A program made the position numbers and the translations under genes. Of a DNA stretch of 7,478 nucleotides, positions 1 through 5,605 are shown in pieces. Under the pieces are notes generated by a model. The model did not search any database, was not told the DNA's origin, and saw only the letters and a list, made by a program, of their open reading frames with translations. This DNA comes from Firmicutes bacterium UBA2296. GTDB lineage: Bacteria; Bacillota; UBA994. Position 1 is the stretch's first letter; the number at the start of each line of letters is the position of its first letter. The stretch lies in NCBI GenBank assembly GCA_002345475.1, contig DDWC01000086.1, forward strand, positions 1 to 7,478. The letters run 5' to 3'.

Positions 1-1486
1 TCTCGTCGAACTCCTCCAGAACCAGCGGGCGTGCTTCTATCCCCTGGATAAAACCTTCGAGCATCAGGAACTTACTCTGACGCTCACTCCTCAGTCTCTC
101 AAGCTCGGCGACCCGCTCCGTGGCTTTGCGGTGCCGCTCCAGATAACTGTTGTTACGCTCATTCCACTCATCTTGGCTGACCATTACGCGGGCGTTCTCG
201 TAGATTGTCTTCTTGGACAGTTCGGTGACTACCTCAATTTCCTGACCAAGTTCTGCAAGCTCAGCATCAATCTCCGAGCAGTTGCAAAGGTAGCTTTGAG
301 CACGTCGGCAATTAGTGAGTAACTCCTCTCGGTCGCCCATCAGCGTGTTGAACGCATTGAGGAATCGCTGCTTAACGTCATCCTCGGTAACGTGTGAAGT
401 TTTGCACCGCTTGTCACCTTTGTACTTCTCATTGCATCGCCAAATTGTGCGGCGATACTTTGTATTGGAGCCCCAGACCTTTGAGCCGTAGAAGCCACCG
501 CAATCACCGCAGGCGATCTTCGCGGAGAAAGGGCTGTGGCAGCTACTGGGCCTACCAAGGTTCCTACGACGCTCAATTTCTATCTGAACCGCGTCGAACT
601 CGTCTGGCTCAATAATGGCTGGGTGGCTGTTCTTCACATAGTACTGCGGCACCTCACCTTCATTGACCTTTCTCTTTTTCGTCAGGAAATCTACAGTGAA
701 TCCCTTTTGCAGAAGGGCTTCGCCCTTGTATTTCTCGTTGGACAGAATGCTCTTTACTGTGGCGACCTGCCATGTCTTTTTTCCTGCCGGCGAAGGGATA
801 GCCTGGCTGGCAAGCTGCTTGGAAATCGCTGATGGTGTTTTACCCTCTATAAACAGCCGGAATATCATCCGCACAATCTCGGCTTCGGACTCTACAATCC
901 TCGGTAGTCCATCCTCCCCCTTCTCGTAACCGAGGAAGTGGCCGTATGGAACACTGACCTTCCCGTCAGCCATGCGCTTGCGCTGTCCCCATGTGACGTT
1001 CTCGGATATAGAGCGGCTCTCTTCCTGAGCGAGGCTAGACATGATCGTGATGAGAAGCTCACCTTTGCTATCGAGCGTATAAATGTTCTCCTTCTCAAAA
1101 TAGACCTCCACGCCCTTTTCCTTAAGCTTGCGTACCGTGACAAGGCTGTCTACGGTGTTCCGAGCAAAGCGACTGACTGACTTGGTTATGATTAAGTCAA
1201 TCTGCCCCGCCAGAGCATCGGCGACCATCTGCTTAAAGCCGTCACGCTTCTTCGTATTTGTGGCGCTGATTCCCTCGTCAGTGTAGACCCTGACAAACTC
1301 CCAATCCTCACGTTCCTTGATGTACTTAGTGTAGTAATCCACCTGTGCTTCGTAACTGGTCAACTGCTCTTCACTGCCTGTAGAAACCCTGGCATAAGCA
1401 GCAATCCTGCGCTTGGCTGACGGTGAGCCATCATGTAGAGAGCGCTGGCCAATGGTGGCCGGTATAACCCTTACGCTTGATGCCAT
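1..1486 (-). CDS. Large serine recombinase with C-terminal coiled coil (3' end outside window)
   Basis: A site-specific DNA recombinase that would integrate or excise the element through a covalent serine-DNA intermediate. The frame is open from ATG at 1486 to the edge, giving 495 residues. The resolvase domain spans about 27-170: AYARVST places the nucleophile at Ser35 and the paired arginine at Arg33, and SRFARN (105-110) supplies further active-site arginines. The recombinase DNA-binding domain follows (about 180-300), with IVRMIFRLFIEG and the family motif ILSNEKYKGEALLQ. A zinc ribbon uses Cys326, Cys329, Cys351 and Cys361. Residues about 400-480 are rich in E, L, R and K with heptad-like spacing, a probable coiled coil. 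The Shine-Dalgarno GGGAGGGAG lies inside the end of the upstream recombinase gene, whose TAA is 1 bp before this ATG, so translation is probably coupled. Family members commonly run to about 520-560 residues, so only a short tail is missing. Confidence 0.95.
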   Translation of the reverse strand, partial: MASSVRVIPATIGQRSLHDGSPSAKRRIAAYARVSTGSEEQLTSYEAQVDYYTKYIKEREDWEFVRVYTDEGISATNTKKRDGFKQMVADALAGQIDLIITKSVSRFARNTVDSLVTVRKLKEKGVEVYFEKENIYTLDSKGELLITIMSSLAQEESRSISENVTWGQRKRMADGKVSVPYGHFLGYEKGEDGLPRIVESEAEIVRMIFRLFIEGKTPSAISKQLASQAIPSPAGKKTWQVATVKSILSNEKYKGEALLQKGFTVDFLTKKRKVNEGEVPQYYVKNSHPAIIEPDEFDAVQIEIERRRNLGRPSSCHSPFSAKIACGDCGGFYGSKVWGSNTKYRRTIWRCNEKYKGDKRCKTSHVTEDDVKQRFLNAFNTLMGDREELLTNCRRAQSYLCNCSEIDAELAELGQEIEVVTELSKKTIYENARVMVSQDEWNERNNSYLERHRKATERVAELERLRSERQSKFLMLEGFIQGIEARPLVLEEFDE

Positions 1487-1487
1487 C

Positions 1488-2783
1488 TTACTCCCTCCCT
1501 TTAGCTCTAGCGCGAGCCTCATGGCGCATCTCATTTGTCCAGCTCTCGCGCCGCGACCTATCCTGCCAGACCTTTTCACTGATTCTACCGTCACGGAACA
1601 CGAAGACCAGTTTGTTAAACTCCGGCACTAGGATTTCTGCGATGTCCGCGCTGAAGGCAACCTTATCAAAGCTTTCGAGGCCCATAGCCTCTGCAGCAGC
1701 TGTTTGCAGTACGGCTTCCGGTATCTGTTTGGTGTGACAGGCTGCCTTGCCCATTAGCAAGAATGTAGAGCACTGCCAGACTGGGTTTCCCTTATTGACT
1801 CTCCGTTTGTACTTCTTCCCGCAGTTTCCGCACAGGATGATGCTACTGAAGGGATAGCTCTTGCCAGTGGAATCATTCGCACCGGAAACTCTACGCCGCT
1901 GCTCCCTGACCACCTGCGCCGCCTCGAAGGTCTCTGAATCAATGATGGCCGGATGTGTGTCGTCCGCCTGATACATCGGCAGGGCGCCTTTGTTCCAAAC
2001 CAGCTTTTTCGTCAGATGATCTGCTACATACTTTTTCTGCAGCAGTGCGCTTCCGGTATACTTTTCGTTTCTGAGGATTTCCATCACCCGCTGGCTTTTC
2101 CATTTACCACTGCGTACTTTGGGAACATTCATGGTTCTTAGTTTTCGTGCTATGGCGCTGCCTCCCATGCCTCTCAGATAGTCCTCAAAAATCAGGCGCA
2201 CGACGGCCGCTTCCTCCGGGTTAATCTCCACCTTCCCCCTGACGACGTGGTAGCCAAACATAAACCTCAGGTTGGCCAGTTCTCCATTTTCGAACCGCTT
2301 TCGGATGCGCCATTTGCAGTTCTCAGTGGCCGAAAGGCTCTCTTCCTGAGCGTATGATGCCAGGATGGTGAGCATTAGCTCGCCGTCGCTGCTAAGCGAG
2401 TGGATGTTCTGCTCCTCGAAATACACATCCACTCCCAGCAGTTTCAACTCCCGCACAGTCTCAAGAAGTGTAACGGTATTCCTGGCAAAGCGCGAAATAG
2501 ACTTCGTAATAATCATGTCAACTTGACCTTTTCTACAGTCTGCAAGCATGCGCTGGAACTCGACCCGGCTGTCCTTCGTCCCCGTCACCGCTTCGTCCGC
2601 ATAGACTCCGGCGTACTCCCAGTCAGGTCGCCGCTGAATCAGTTCGCTGTAATAGCCGACCTGAGCGGCGAGGGACTGAAGCATGGCTTCCTTTCCGCTA
2701 GATACCCGCGCATATGCGGCGACTCTCTGCTTGCGGGGAAACAAGGGGGAACTATGCGGCCTTCGTGTTATTATCCTCTCCAT
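1488..2783 (-). CDS. Large serine recombinase lacking a coiled coil
   Basis: A second site-specific serine recombinase of 431 residues, related to but clearly different from the one downstream. AYARVSSGK places the nucleophile at Ser28 with Arg26, and SRFARN lies at 97-102. AQEESLSATEN (145-155) leads into a basic helix, KWRIRKRF. The recombinase domain includes ILRNEKYTGSALLQKKY (236-252), and a zinc ribbon uses Cys318, Cys321, Cys338 and Cys349. After the ribbon come only about 80 residues, with the signature LVFVFRDG and WQDRSRRESW. No long heptad region is present, unlike in the neighbour. The ATG at 2783 has a near-perfect Shine-Dalgarno (AAAGGAGGT) 5 nt upstream, which fixes the start. 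It follows the SHOCT-like gene by 57 bp. The two recombinases may act together or at different sites; the sequence does not say which. Confidence 0.96.
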   Translation of the reverse strand: MERIITRRPHSSPLFPRKQRVAAYARVSSGKEAMLQSLAAQVGYYSELIQRRPDWEYAGVYADEAVTGTKDSRVEFQRMLADCRKGQVDMIITKSISRFARNTVTLLETVRELKLLGVDVYFEEQNIHSLSSDGELMLTILASYAQEESLSATENCKWRIRKRFENGELANLRFMFGYHVVRGKVEINPEEAAVVRLIFEDYLRGMGGSAIARKLRTMNVPKVRSGKWKSQRVMEILRNEKYTGSALLQKKYVADHLTKKLVWNKGALPMYQADDTHPAIIDSETFEAAQVVREQRRRVSGANDSTGKSYPFSSIILCGNCGKKYKRRVNKGNPVWQCSTFLLMGKAACHTKQIPEAVLQTAAAEAMGLESFDKVAFSADIAEILVPEFNKLVFVFRDGRISEKVWQDRSRRESWTNEMRHEARARAKGRE

Positions 2784-2784
2784 G

Positions 2785-2820
2785 AGCGACCTCCTTTCGC
2801 TATCACATGTTCGCTCTAAA
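2785..2820 (-). promoter_or_regulatory. Ribosome binding site of the first recombinase, held in a small hairpin
   Basis: In the minus-strand RNA the sequence AGCGA-AAGGAGG-TCGCT (2801-2785) forms a 5-bp stem with the whole Shine-Dalgarno in a 7-nt loop, 1 nt before the ATG. A second AGCGA just upstream (2815-2811), within TTTAGAGCGA, can pair with TCGCTAAA at the end of the SHOCT-like gene (2847-2840), overlapping its stop codon. The repeats are seen directly; folding and any control of translation are inference. A 5-bp stem is short enough to arise by chance. Confidence 0.4.
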
Positions 2821-2840
2821 CCCCTGTGTTATCAAGCACT

Positions 2841-2996
2841 TTAGCGATATATGCTAGAGGAAGAAAGGCCATATTTCTGGGCTACTACCGCATCGATGTT
2901 TGCCAGCTCATCCTCTGAGATCAGTCCTTCAGTAAGCCATTTCCTGAATACTGTCACCGCTGTCTTGTAGTGAATGATAGCCTCTTCCCTACTCAT
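2841..2996 (-). CDS. Small SHOCT-like protein of the recombination operon
   Basis: A 51-residue protein from the ATG at 2996. It opens MSREEAIIHYK and has a short helical module, FRKWLTEGLISEDEL, whose pattern (basic helix, GLI, SxDEL) matches SHOCT-type oligomerisation motifs, followed by the tail KYGLSSSSIYR. The frame extends upstream to 3137, but that part lies antisense-free within the preceding gene and carries no ribosome site at its ATG. The start at 2996 has AAGGCGGTG, one mismatch from the consensus, 4 nt upstream. The start overlaps the end of the HTH gene by 8 nt (ATGAGTAG), indicating coupled translation. Small proteins of this kind sit before serine recombinases in Clostridia in my recollection. 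The function is not known to me; a partner or directionality factor for the recombinases is a guess from position. Confidence 0.82.
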   Translation of the reverse strand: MSREEAIIHYKTAVTVFRKWLTEGLISEDELANIDAVVAQKYGLSSSSIYR

Positions 2997-3396
2997 GGCG
3001 CACCGCCTTGGATTTGCCGTAGCAGGCGCGGGAGCAGTACTTGCGTTTCTTGTTTCCGTAGCTTTCACAGTTAGCGCCACAATAATCACACGTGAAGGGA
3101 TAGAACGCTTTCCGCGAGACCGCTTCCGGGTGGGCATTCCACCAAGTCATACGGCATTTGTCGGAGCAGAAGCGCTTTTGCTTCGCTCCGGCGGTGTGGA
3201 TGAGCAGCGCTTTGCACTGGCGACAGAGGGTGCCTGGATTTTGACTGGCAAGTTCCCTGCCAACACCTGCGAGGTTGTTGCGGCGACAGAACGATTTTAC
3301 CGTGTTCTCAGATATGCCAAGTAACGTGGCTATCTTTGCATAGCTGTGACCCATGCTGCGCAGCTGTGTGATTGTCTCTTTCTGCTGGTTTGTCAT
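2989..3396 (-). CDS. Sigma-70-region-4-like HTH protein with two zinc motifs
   Basis: A 135-residue probable DNA-binding protein. Residues about 7-42 form a helix-turn-helix: a first helix (ETITQLRSMG), then SYAKIATLLGISENTVKSF, the pattern of sigma-70 region 4 and resolvase-type HTH domains. Two similar four-cysteine motifs follow, Cys58-x2-Cys61 with Cys77-x3-Cys81, and Cys103-x2-Cys106 with Cys121-x3-Cys125. The closing halves are alike (RFCSDKC and KYCSRAC), which suggests an internal duplication of a zinc finger. No other sigma-factor regions are present, so it is not a working sigma factor despite the resemblance. The ATG has GAAGGGGGT 8 nt upstream. It is the first gene of the recombination operon and starts after the endolysin terminator. 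A regulator of the operon, or an accessory factor at the recombination site, is the best inference. Confidence 0.88.
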   Translation of the reverse strand: MTNQQKETITQLRSMGHSYAKIATLLGISENTVKSFCRRNNLAGVGRELASQNPGTLCRQCKALLIHTAGAKQKRFCSDKCRMTWWNAHPEAVSRKAFYPFTCDYCGANCESYGNKKRKYCSRACYGKSKAVRHE

Positions 3397-3484
3397 TTGG
3401 TTACCCCCTTCAGGACAGGCCCATAGGTGCCTTCGCCTTAAGCCACCGCAGGAGGTAAAATCGGACGGTTTGGGTGCATCAAAA
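3397..3484 (-). promoter_or_regulatory. Leader of the recombination operon, no clear promoter
   Basis: This 88-bp gap lies between the endolysin terminator and the HTH gene and must hold the operon's promoter unless the terminator leaks. On the minus strand I see TTTACC (a fair -35) but no convincing -10 element 16-18 bp later. A near-palindromic GGCTTAAGGC stands in the middle and could be an operator. The ribosome binding site GAAGGGGGT is at its end. Confidence 0.3.
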
Positions 3485-3533
3485 AGATAGGCCCCACAGT
3501 ACAGACTATAAATCCGTACTATGGGGCCTATCT
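3485..3533 (-). terminator. Rho-independent terminator after the endolysin gene
   Basis: Two 18-nt arms (3516-3533 and 3485-3502) with a 13-nt loop start 13 bp after the endolysin stop codon. On the plus strand the arms have one C-A mismatch. On the minus strand the same position is a G-U pair, so the stem is unbroken only in minus-strand RNA. It is followed there by five T residues (3485-3481). Strand, position and T-tract all fit the end of the late/lysis transcript. Confidence 0.9.
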
Positions 3534-3546
3534 ATAATGCATCCGG

Positions 3547-4467
3547 CTACTTTGGAATCTTCAACTTCTGTCCGGGCACGATGATATCCGAGGTCAAAGC
3601 GTTTAGCTCCTTTATTTCGGGAAACCGTGCCCCGTTTCCCAACTTGCTCGCCGCTATTCTCCACAGCGAGTCGCCCTTTACCACTGAGTAGATCTCGTAT
3701 TCGGTGACGCCGGTGCCACCATAGACCATACCCCCTGTGTTGTCGTAAACGGCGTAGCCGGGATTAGTGTCAACTAGGCGCTTGGCATTGTCTAGCACCC
3801 TGAACGCTCCTATTTGGGAGCTAACATCATCCCAACTTTTGCGAACCCGGTAAAGCGCGTCGATCGGAGCAACAATGGGCGCATCAGTTGCGTCTGCTGA
3901 CAGCGCGGCCTTTACGGCAGCGCGGAAAGAGTCCATGTTTTCACCGTGGCGCGGGAACCAGTGCATCACGTCGGCATGATTACTGGCGATGCCCAGACGG
4001 TGGCCTTCTGAATGGCTTATGATCTCCTGCTCTGAGAGACCATACTGCCTGCAGAGATACACGCATAGCTCCACCGCCTCGCTATAGACCTTGCGGAAGT
4101 AAACGGCGTCGTCTAGGCCGTCCTCGCAAATCTCAAAGGAGATATGCGTGTCGTTGCCGGTTCCGTTCACACCTCGCCCGCAGTGCCAGCCGCGATGGTT
4201 CCAAGGCAACGTCTGATATGTAGCTATGGAGCCATCCGCCAGTTTGCCGATAAAGGCGTGGACGCAGACCTGCCTGCCATCCGGCCTGTCCTGATTCCAA
4301 TGGTTGTTGTACCGGTTCCTCCCCAGCAGACCGTCGTCCGGCCCCACGTAGCGCCTGAGCCACGGGTTGTTGGCCCCCGTGGAGTGAACCATAATACCCT
4401 GCGGAGCGATGTTTCTGCCCGCCTTGAAGCAAGCGTTGTTTATGAATAAGAGCTGGCGCAGGTTCAA
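3547..4467 (-). CDS. Phage endolysin: N-acetylmuramoyl-L-alanine amidase with LysM domain
   Basis: A 306-residue enzyme that would cut the amide bond between N-acetylmuramic acid and L-alanine in peptidoglycan after passing the holin. The amidase_2/PGRP-type domain spans about 20-190: GIMVHSTGAN gives the first zinc ligand, His28. HISFEICED holds a conserved acidic residue (Glu112). ISHSEGHRLGIASNHADVMHWF (split here as His152-Glu154, then Asn163-Phe171) supplies a later histidine and aspartate as the likely remaining ligands. Residues about 205-253 (YRVRKSW, QIGAFRVLDNAKRL) resemble a SPOR-like peptidoglycan-binding segment seen in clostridial amidases. Residues about 257-305 form a LysM domain (YSVVKGDSLWRIA, then PGQKLKIP). 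There is no signal peptide, so export depends on the holin. The start is TTG at 4467, overlapping the holin stop as TTGA, with AAAGGGGG 6 nt upstream. The first ATG would cut into the catalytic core. Confidence 0.95.
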   Translation of the reverse strand: MNLRQLLFINNACFKAGRNIAPQGIMVHSTGANNPWLRRYVGPDDGLLGRNRYNNHWNQDRPDGRQVCVHAFIGKLADGSIATYQTLPWNHRGWHCGRGVNGTGNDTHISFEICEDGLDDAVYFRKVYSEAVELCVYLCRQYGLSEQEIISHSEGHRLGIASNHADVMHWFPRHGENMDSFRAAVKAALSADATDAPIVAPIDALYRVRKSWDDVSSQIGAFRVLDNAKRLVDTNPGYAVYDNTGGMVYGGTGVTEYEIYSVVKGDSLWRIAASKLGNGARFPEIKELNALTSDIIVPGQKLKIPK

Positions 4468-4874
4468 CTGGTGCCCCCTTTAGACTCGTGCAACCGCGCC
4501 AGGACATCTTTTAGCTTGTCGGGCACAGGAAGACCGATAGCGGCTGCGTTCTCCAGAATAGAAATACCTTCGTTGCTCAGGTAAAAGAAGATCACCGCAG
4601 TCCTTATCGCCTGGGCCTGCCCGAGCACCTGTCTATCGATGATATGCCCAAGGCCCACCAGCGTGAAGATGAGTACCTTTTTGACGATGCCTTTCGCACC
4701 AATTTTACTGGACAGAGTTTTGTCCGTAACCGCACACATCACACCGGTCAGATAGTCGACGACAACAAAGGCGATGAGGGCGTAGAGAAAGCCGTCCAAC
4801 CCGCCCAAATACCAGCCCAGAAAACCGCCTATGGCGGCAAACGTAGCTTTCGCCAATTCTATGGTAGATTTCAA
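4464..4874 (-). CDS. Phage holin, toxin-secretion/lysis family
   Basis: A membrane protein of about 136 residues that would form holes in the cytoplasmic membrane and release the endolysin. It has a hydrophobic segment around AAIGGFLGWYLGG, a second in GFLYALIAFVVVDYLTGVMCA, and a third near VLIFTLVGLGHIID. The VDYLTGV motif followed by SSKIGAKGIVKK is typical of the holin 4 (TcdE-like) family. AVIFFYLSNEGISILENAAAIGLPVP near the end (seen as ISILENAA, 20 residues or fewer quoted) is also a family signature. No ATG is available. TTG at 4880 touches the Shine-Dalgarno GGAGGAG, while TTG at 4874 lies 6 nt beyond it, so 4874 is preferred. The stop overlaps the endolysin start, and both form a lysis cassette. 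It is separated from the tail genes by an oppositely oriented gene. Confidence 0.93.
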   Translation of the reverse strand: MKSTIELAKATFAAIGGFLGWYLGGLDGFLYALIAFVVVDYLTGVMCAVTDKTLSSKIGAKGIVKKVLIFTLVGLGHIIDRQVLGQAQAIRTAVIFFYLSNEGISILENAAAIGLPVPDKLKDVLARLHESKGGTS

Positions 4875-4890
4875 TGACAACTCCTCCGTT
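4875..4890 (-). promoter_or_regulatory. Ribosome binding site that decides the holin start
   Basis: The minus-strand RNA reads GGAGGAG-TTGTCA-TTG. The first TTG abuts the Shine-Dalgarno, too close for initiation. The second, 6 nt away, has normal spacing. The holin therefore most likely starts at 4874, two codons shorter than the longest frame. Confidence 0.7.
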
Positions 4891-4982
4891 TAACTTCGAT
4901 TTATGCGCATGCCAGGGATATGCCTTCGACCCCTCCGAGTTCCAAAAACCAAAGGTATCCTGCACTGTCCAACTCCCAGATA

Positions 4983-5011
4983 TTTACTTGTGCTCTTTCA
5001 TAGGGTATAAT
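4983..5011 (+). promoter_or_regulatory. Sigma-A promoter of the plus-strand accessory gene
   Basis: A perfect -10 hexamer, TATAAT (5006-5011), is preceded by TTTACT (4983-4988), four of six matches to the -35 consensus, at the ideal 17-bp spacing. It points to the gene starting at 5067, leaving a leader of about 50 nt with the ribosome site AAGGAAGGT. No operator is recognisable, so the gene could be expressed in the lysogen. Confidence 0.8.
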
Positions 5012-5066
5012 AGGTCGTAAGTCACACCATGAGGCGGAGATAGCCAGTCAGGGAAGGAAGGTCGAT

Positions 5067-5561
5067 ATGGGCAAGAGGAGACGACTACTCTGGGTGTTAG
5101 CGACAGCGGTAGCACTTACGGTCCTTGTTTCTATAGTGGTCAGAATCACTTCGGCAAGGGACTATACGGGCGTTGCTGTGGACAATCTGCCCGTTGAAGA
5201 GCAGATTAAGGTGGCACGCAGTGTCAGCCTTTCTGCCGTCGTTAACTGGGGAGAGGGAGGAAACATGTACTCTCGGGAGGTCGCTGAGGCCTTTTTGCTT
5301 GGTCACCCTTATCCTGATTACCTTGACGCCAGGTATGGCAAGCCGGAGTTATTCGGCAGATCAAAAGAGCGAAACGAGATTGCCTTTCTTCTGCAGACCA
5401 CCCTTGACCATGACAGAGACAGCGCTTCTGGCATCCCCGTTTCGCAGGATGTGGTTTATCAGCGGATGATTGAGATTTACACCGGATCCGGTATCTACAC
5501 CATAGTGCTGAATGTTGATCAACGTGGGCGCATCTTAGATTCATGGAGCAGCTTTAGATAA
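5067..5561 (+). CDS. Membrane-anchored protein of unknown function, candidate moron
   Basis: A 164-residue protein I do not recognise. Residues 3-6 are basic (KRRR) and 8-27 form one hydrophobic segment (LWVLATAVALTVLVSIVV), so it is a signal anchor or uncleaved signal peptide with the remaining 135 residues outside the membrane. There is no lipobox cysteine and in fact no cysteine at all. The exported part is mixed alpha/beta in appearance, with an acidic-basic central stretch and an end (YTIVLNVDQRGRILDSW) that looks like a beta hairpin. The ATG has AAGGAAGGT 4 nt upstream. It is the only plus-strand gene, with its own promoter, and sits between late tail genes and the lysis cassette. This is the standard setting of a lysogenic-conversion (moron) gene, for example one altering the host surface or blocking superinfection. 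That role is inferred from position only. Confidence 0.85.
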   Translation: MGKRRRLLWVLATAVALTVLVSIVVRITSARDYTGVAVDNLPVEEQIKVARSVSLSAVVNWGEGGNMYSREVAEAFLLGHPYPDYLDARYGKPELFGRSKERNEIAFLLQTTLDHDRDSASGIPVSQDVVYQRMIEIYTGSGIYTIVLNVDQRGRILDSWSSFR

Positions 5562-5564
5562 GCA

Positions 5565-5600
5565 AAGGCAGAGGCCAGACAAATGTCTGACCTCTGCCTT
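5565..5600. terminator. Hairpin terminator between convergent genes
   Basis: Two 16-nt arms (5565-5580 and 5585-5600) with a 4-nt loop lie between the end of the plus-strand accessory gene and the stop of the SH3-repeat gene. The single C-A mismatch on the plus strand becomes a G-U pair on the minus strand, favouring use by the late transcript. Minus-strand sequence after the stem is moderately T-rich (TTTGCTTATCT). Plus-strand sequence after it is not, so plus-strand termination would be weaker. It probably serves both genes. Confidence 0.75.
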
Positions 5601-5605
5601 CGTCG

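Noticed and set aside
340..1143. Several short closed frames on both strands suggesting the left recombinase is broken
   Set aside because: One minus-strand frame is open without a stop from ATG 1486 to base 2 and carries every expected motif in order. The short frames are shadows of it.
2997..3137. 47-residue N-terminal extension of the SHOCT-like protein
   Set aside because: It overlaps the HTH gene in another frame, has low-complexity composition rich in R, T and A, and lacks a ribosome site. The internal ATG at 2996 has one.
2974..3324. Plus-strand 116-residue frame with a hydrophobic N-terminus
   Set aside because: It lies antisense to the HTH/zinc-motif gene, which has clear motifs and a ribosome site. 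The plus frame has no upstream Shine-Dalgarno and no recognisable domain.
4705..4965. Minus-strand frame with a GTG start at 4965 upstream of and overlapping the holin
   Set aside because: Most of it overlaps the holin in a different frame and its sequence there is typical of an out-of-frame shadow. Only the first 30 codons are free of overlap, and they show no motif.
4881..5040. Possible minus-strand promoter formed by the reverse of the TATAAT region (TATTATA)
   Set aside because: No -35-like sequence stands at 16-18 bp from it. The near-symmetry of the -10 hexamer is a sufficient explanation.
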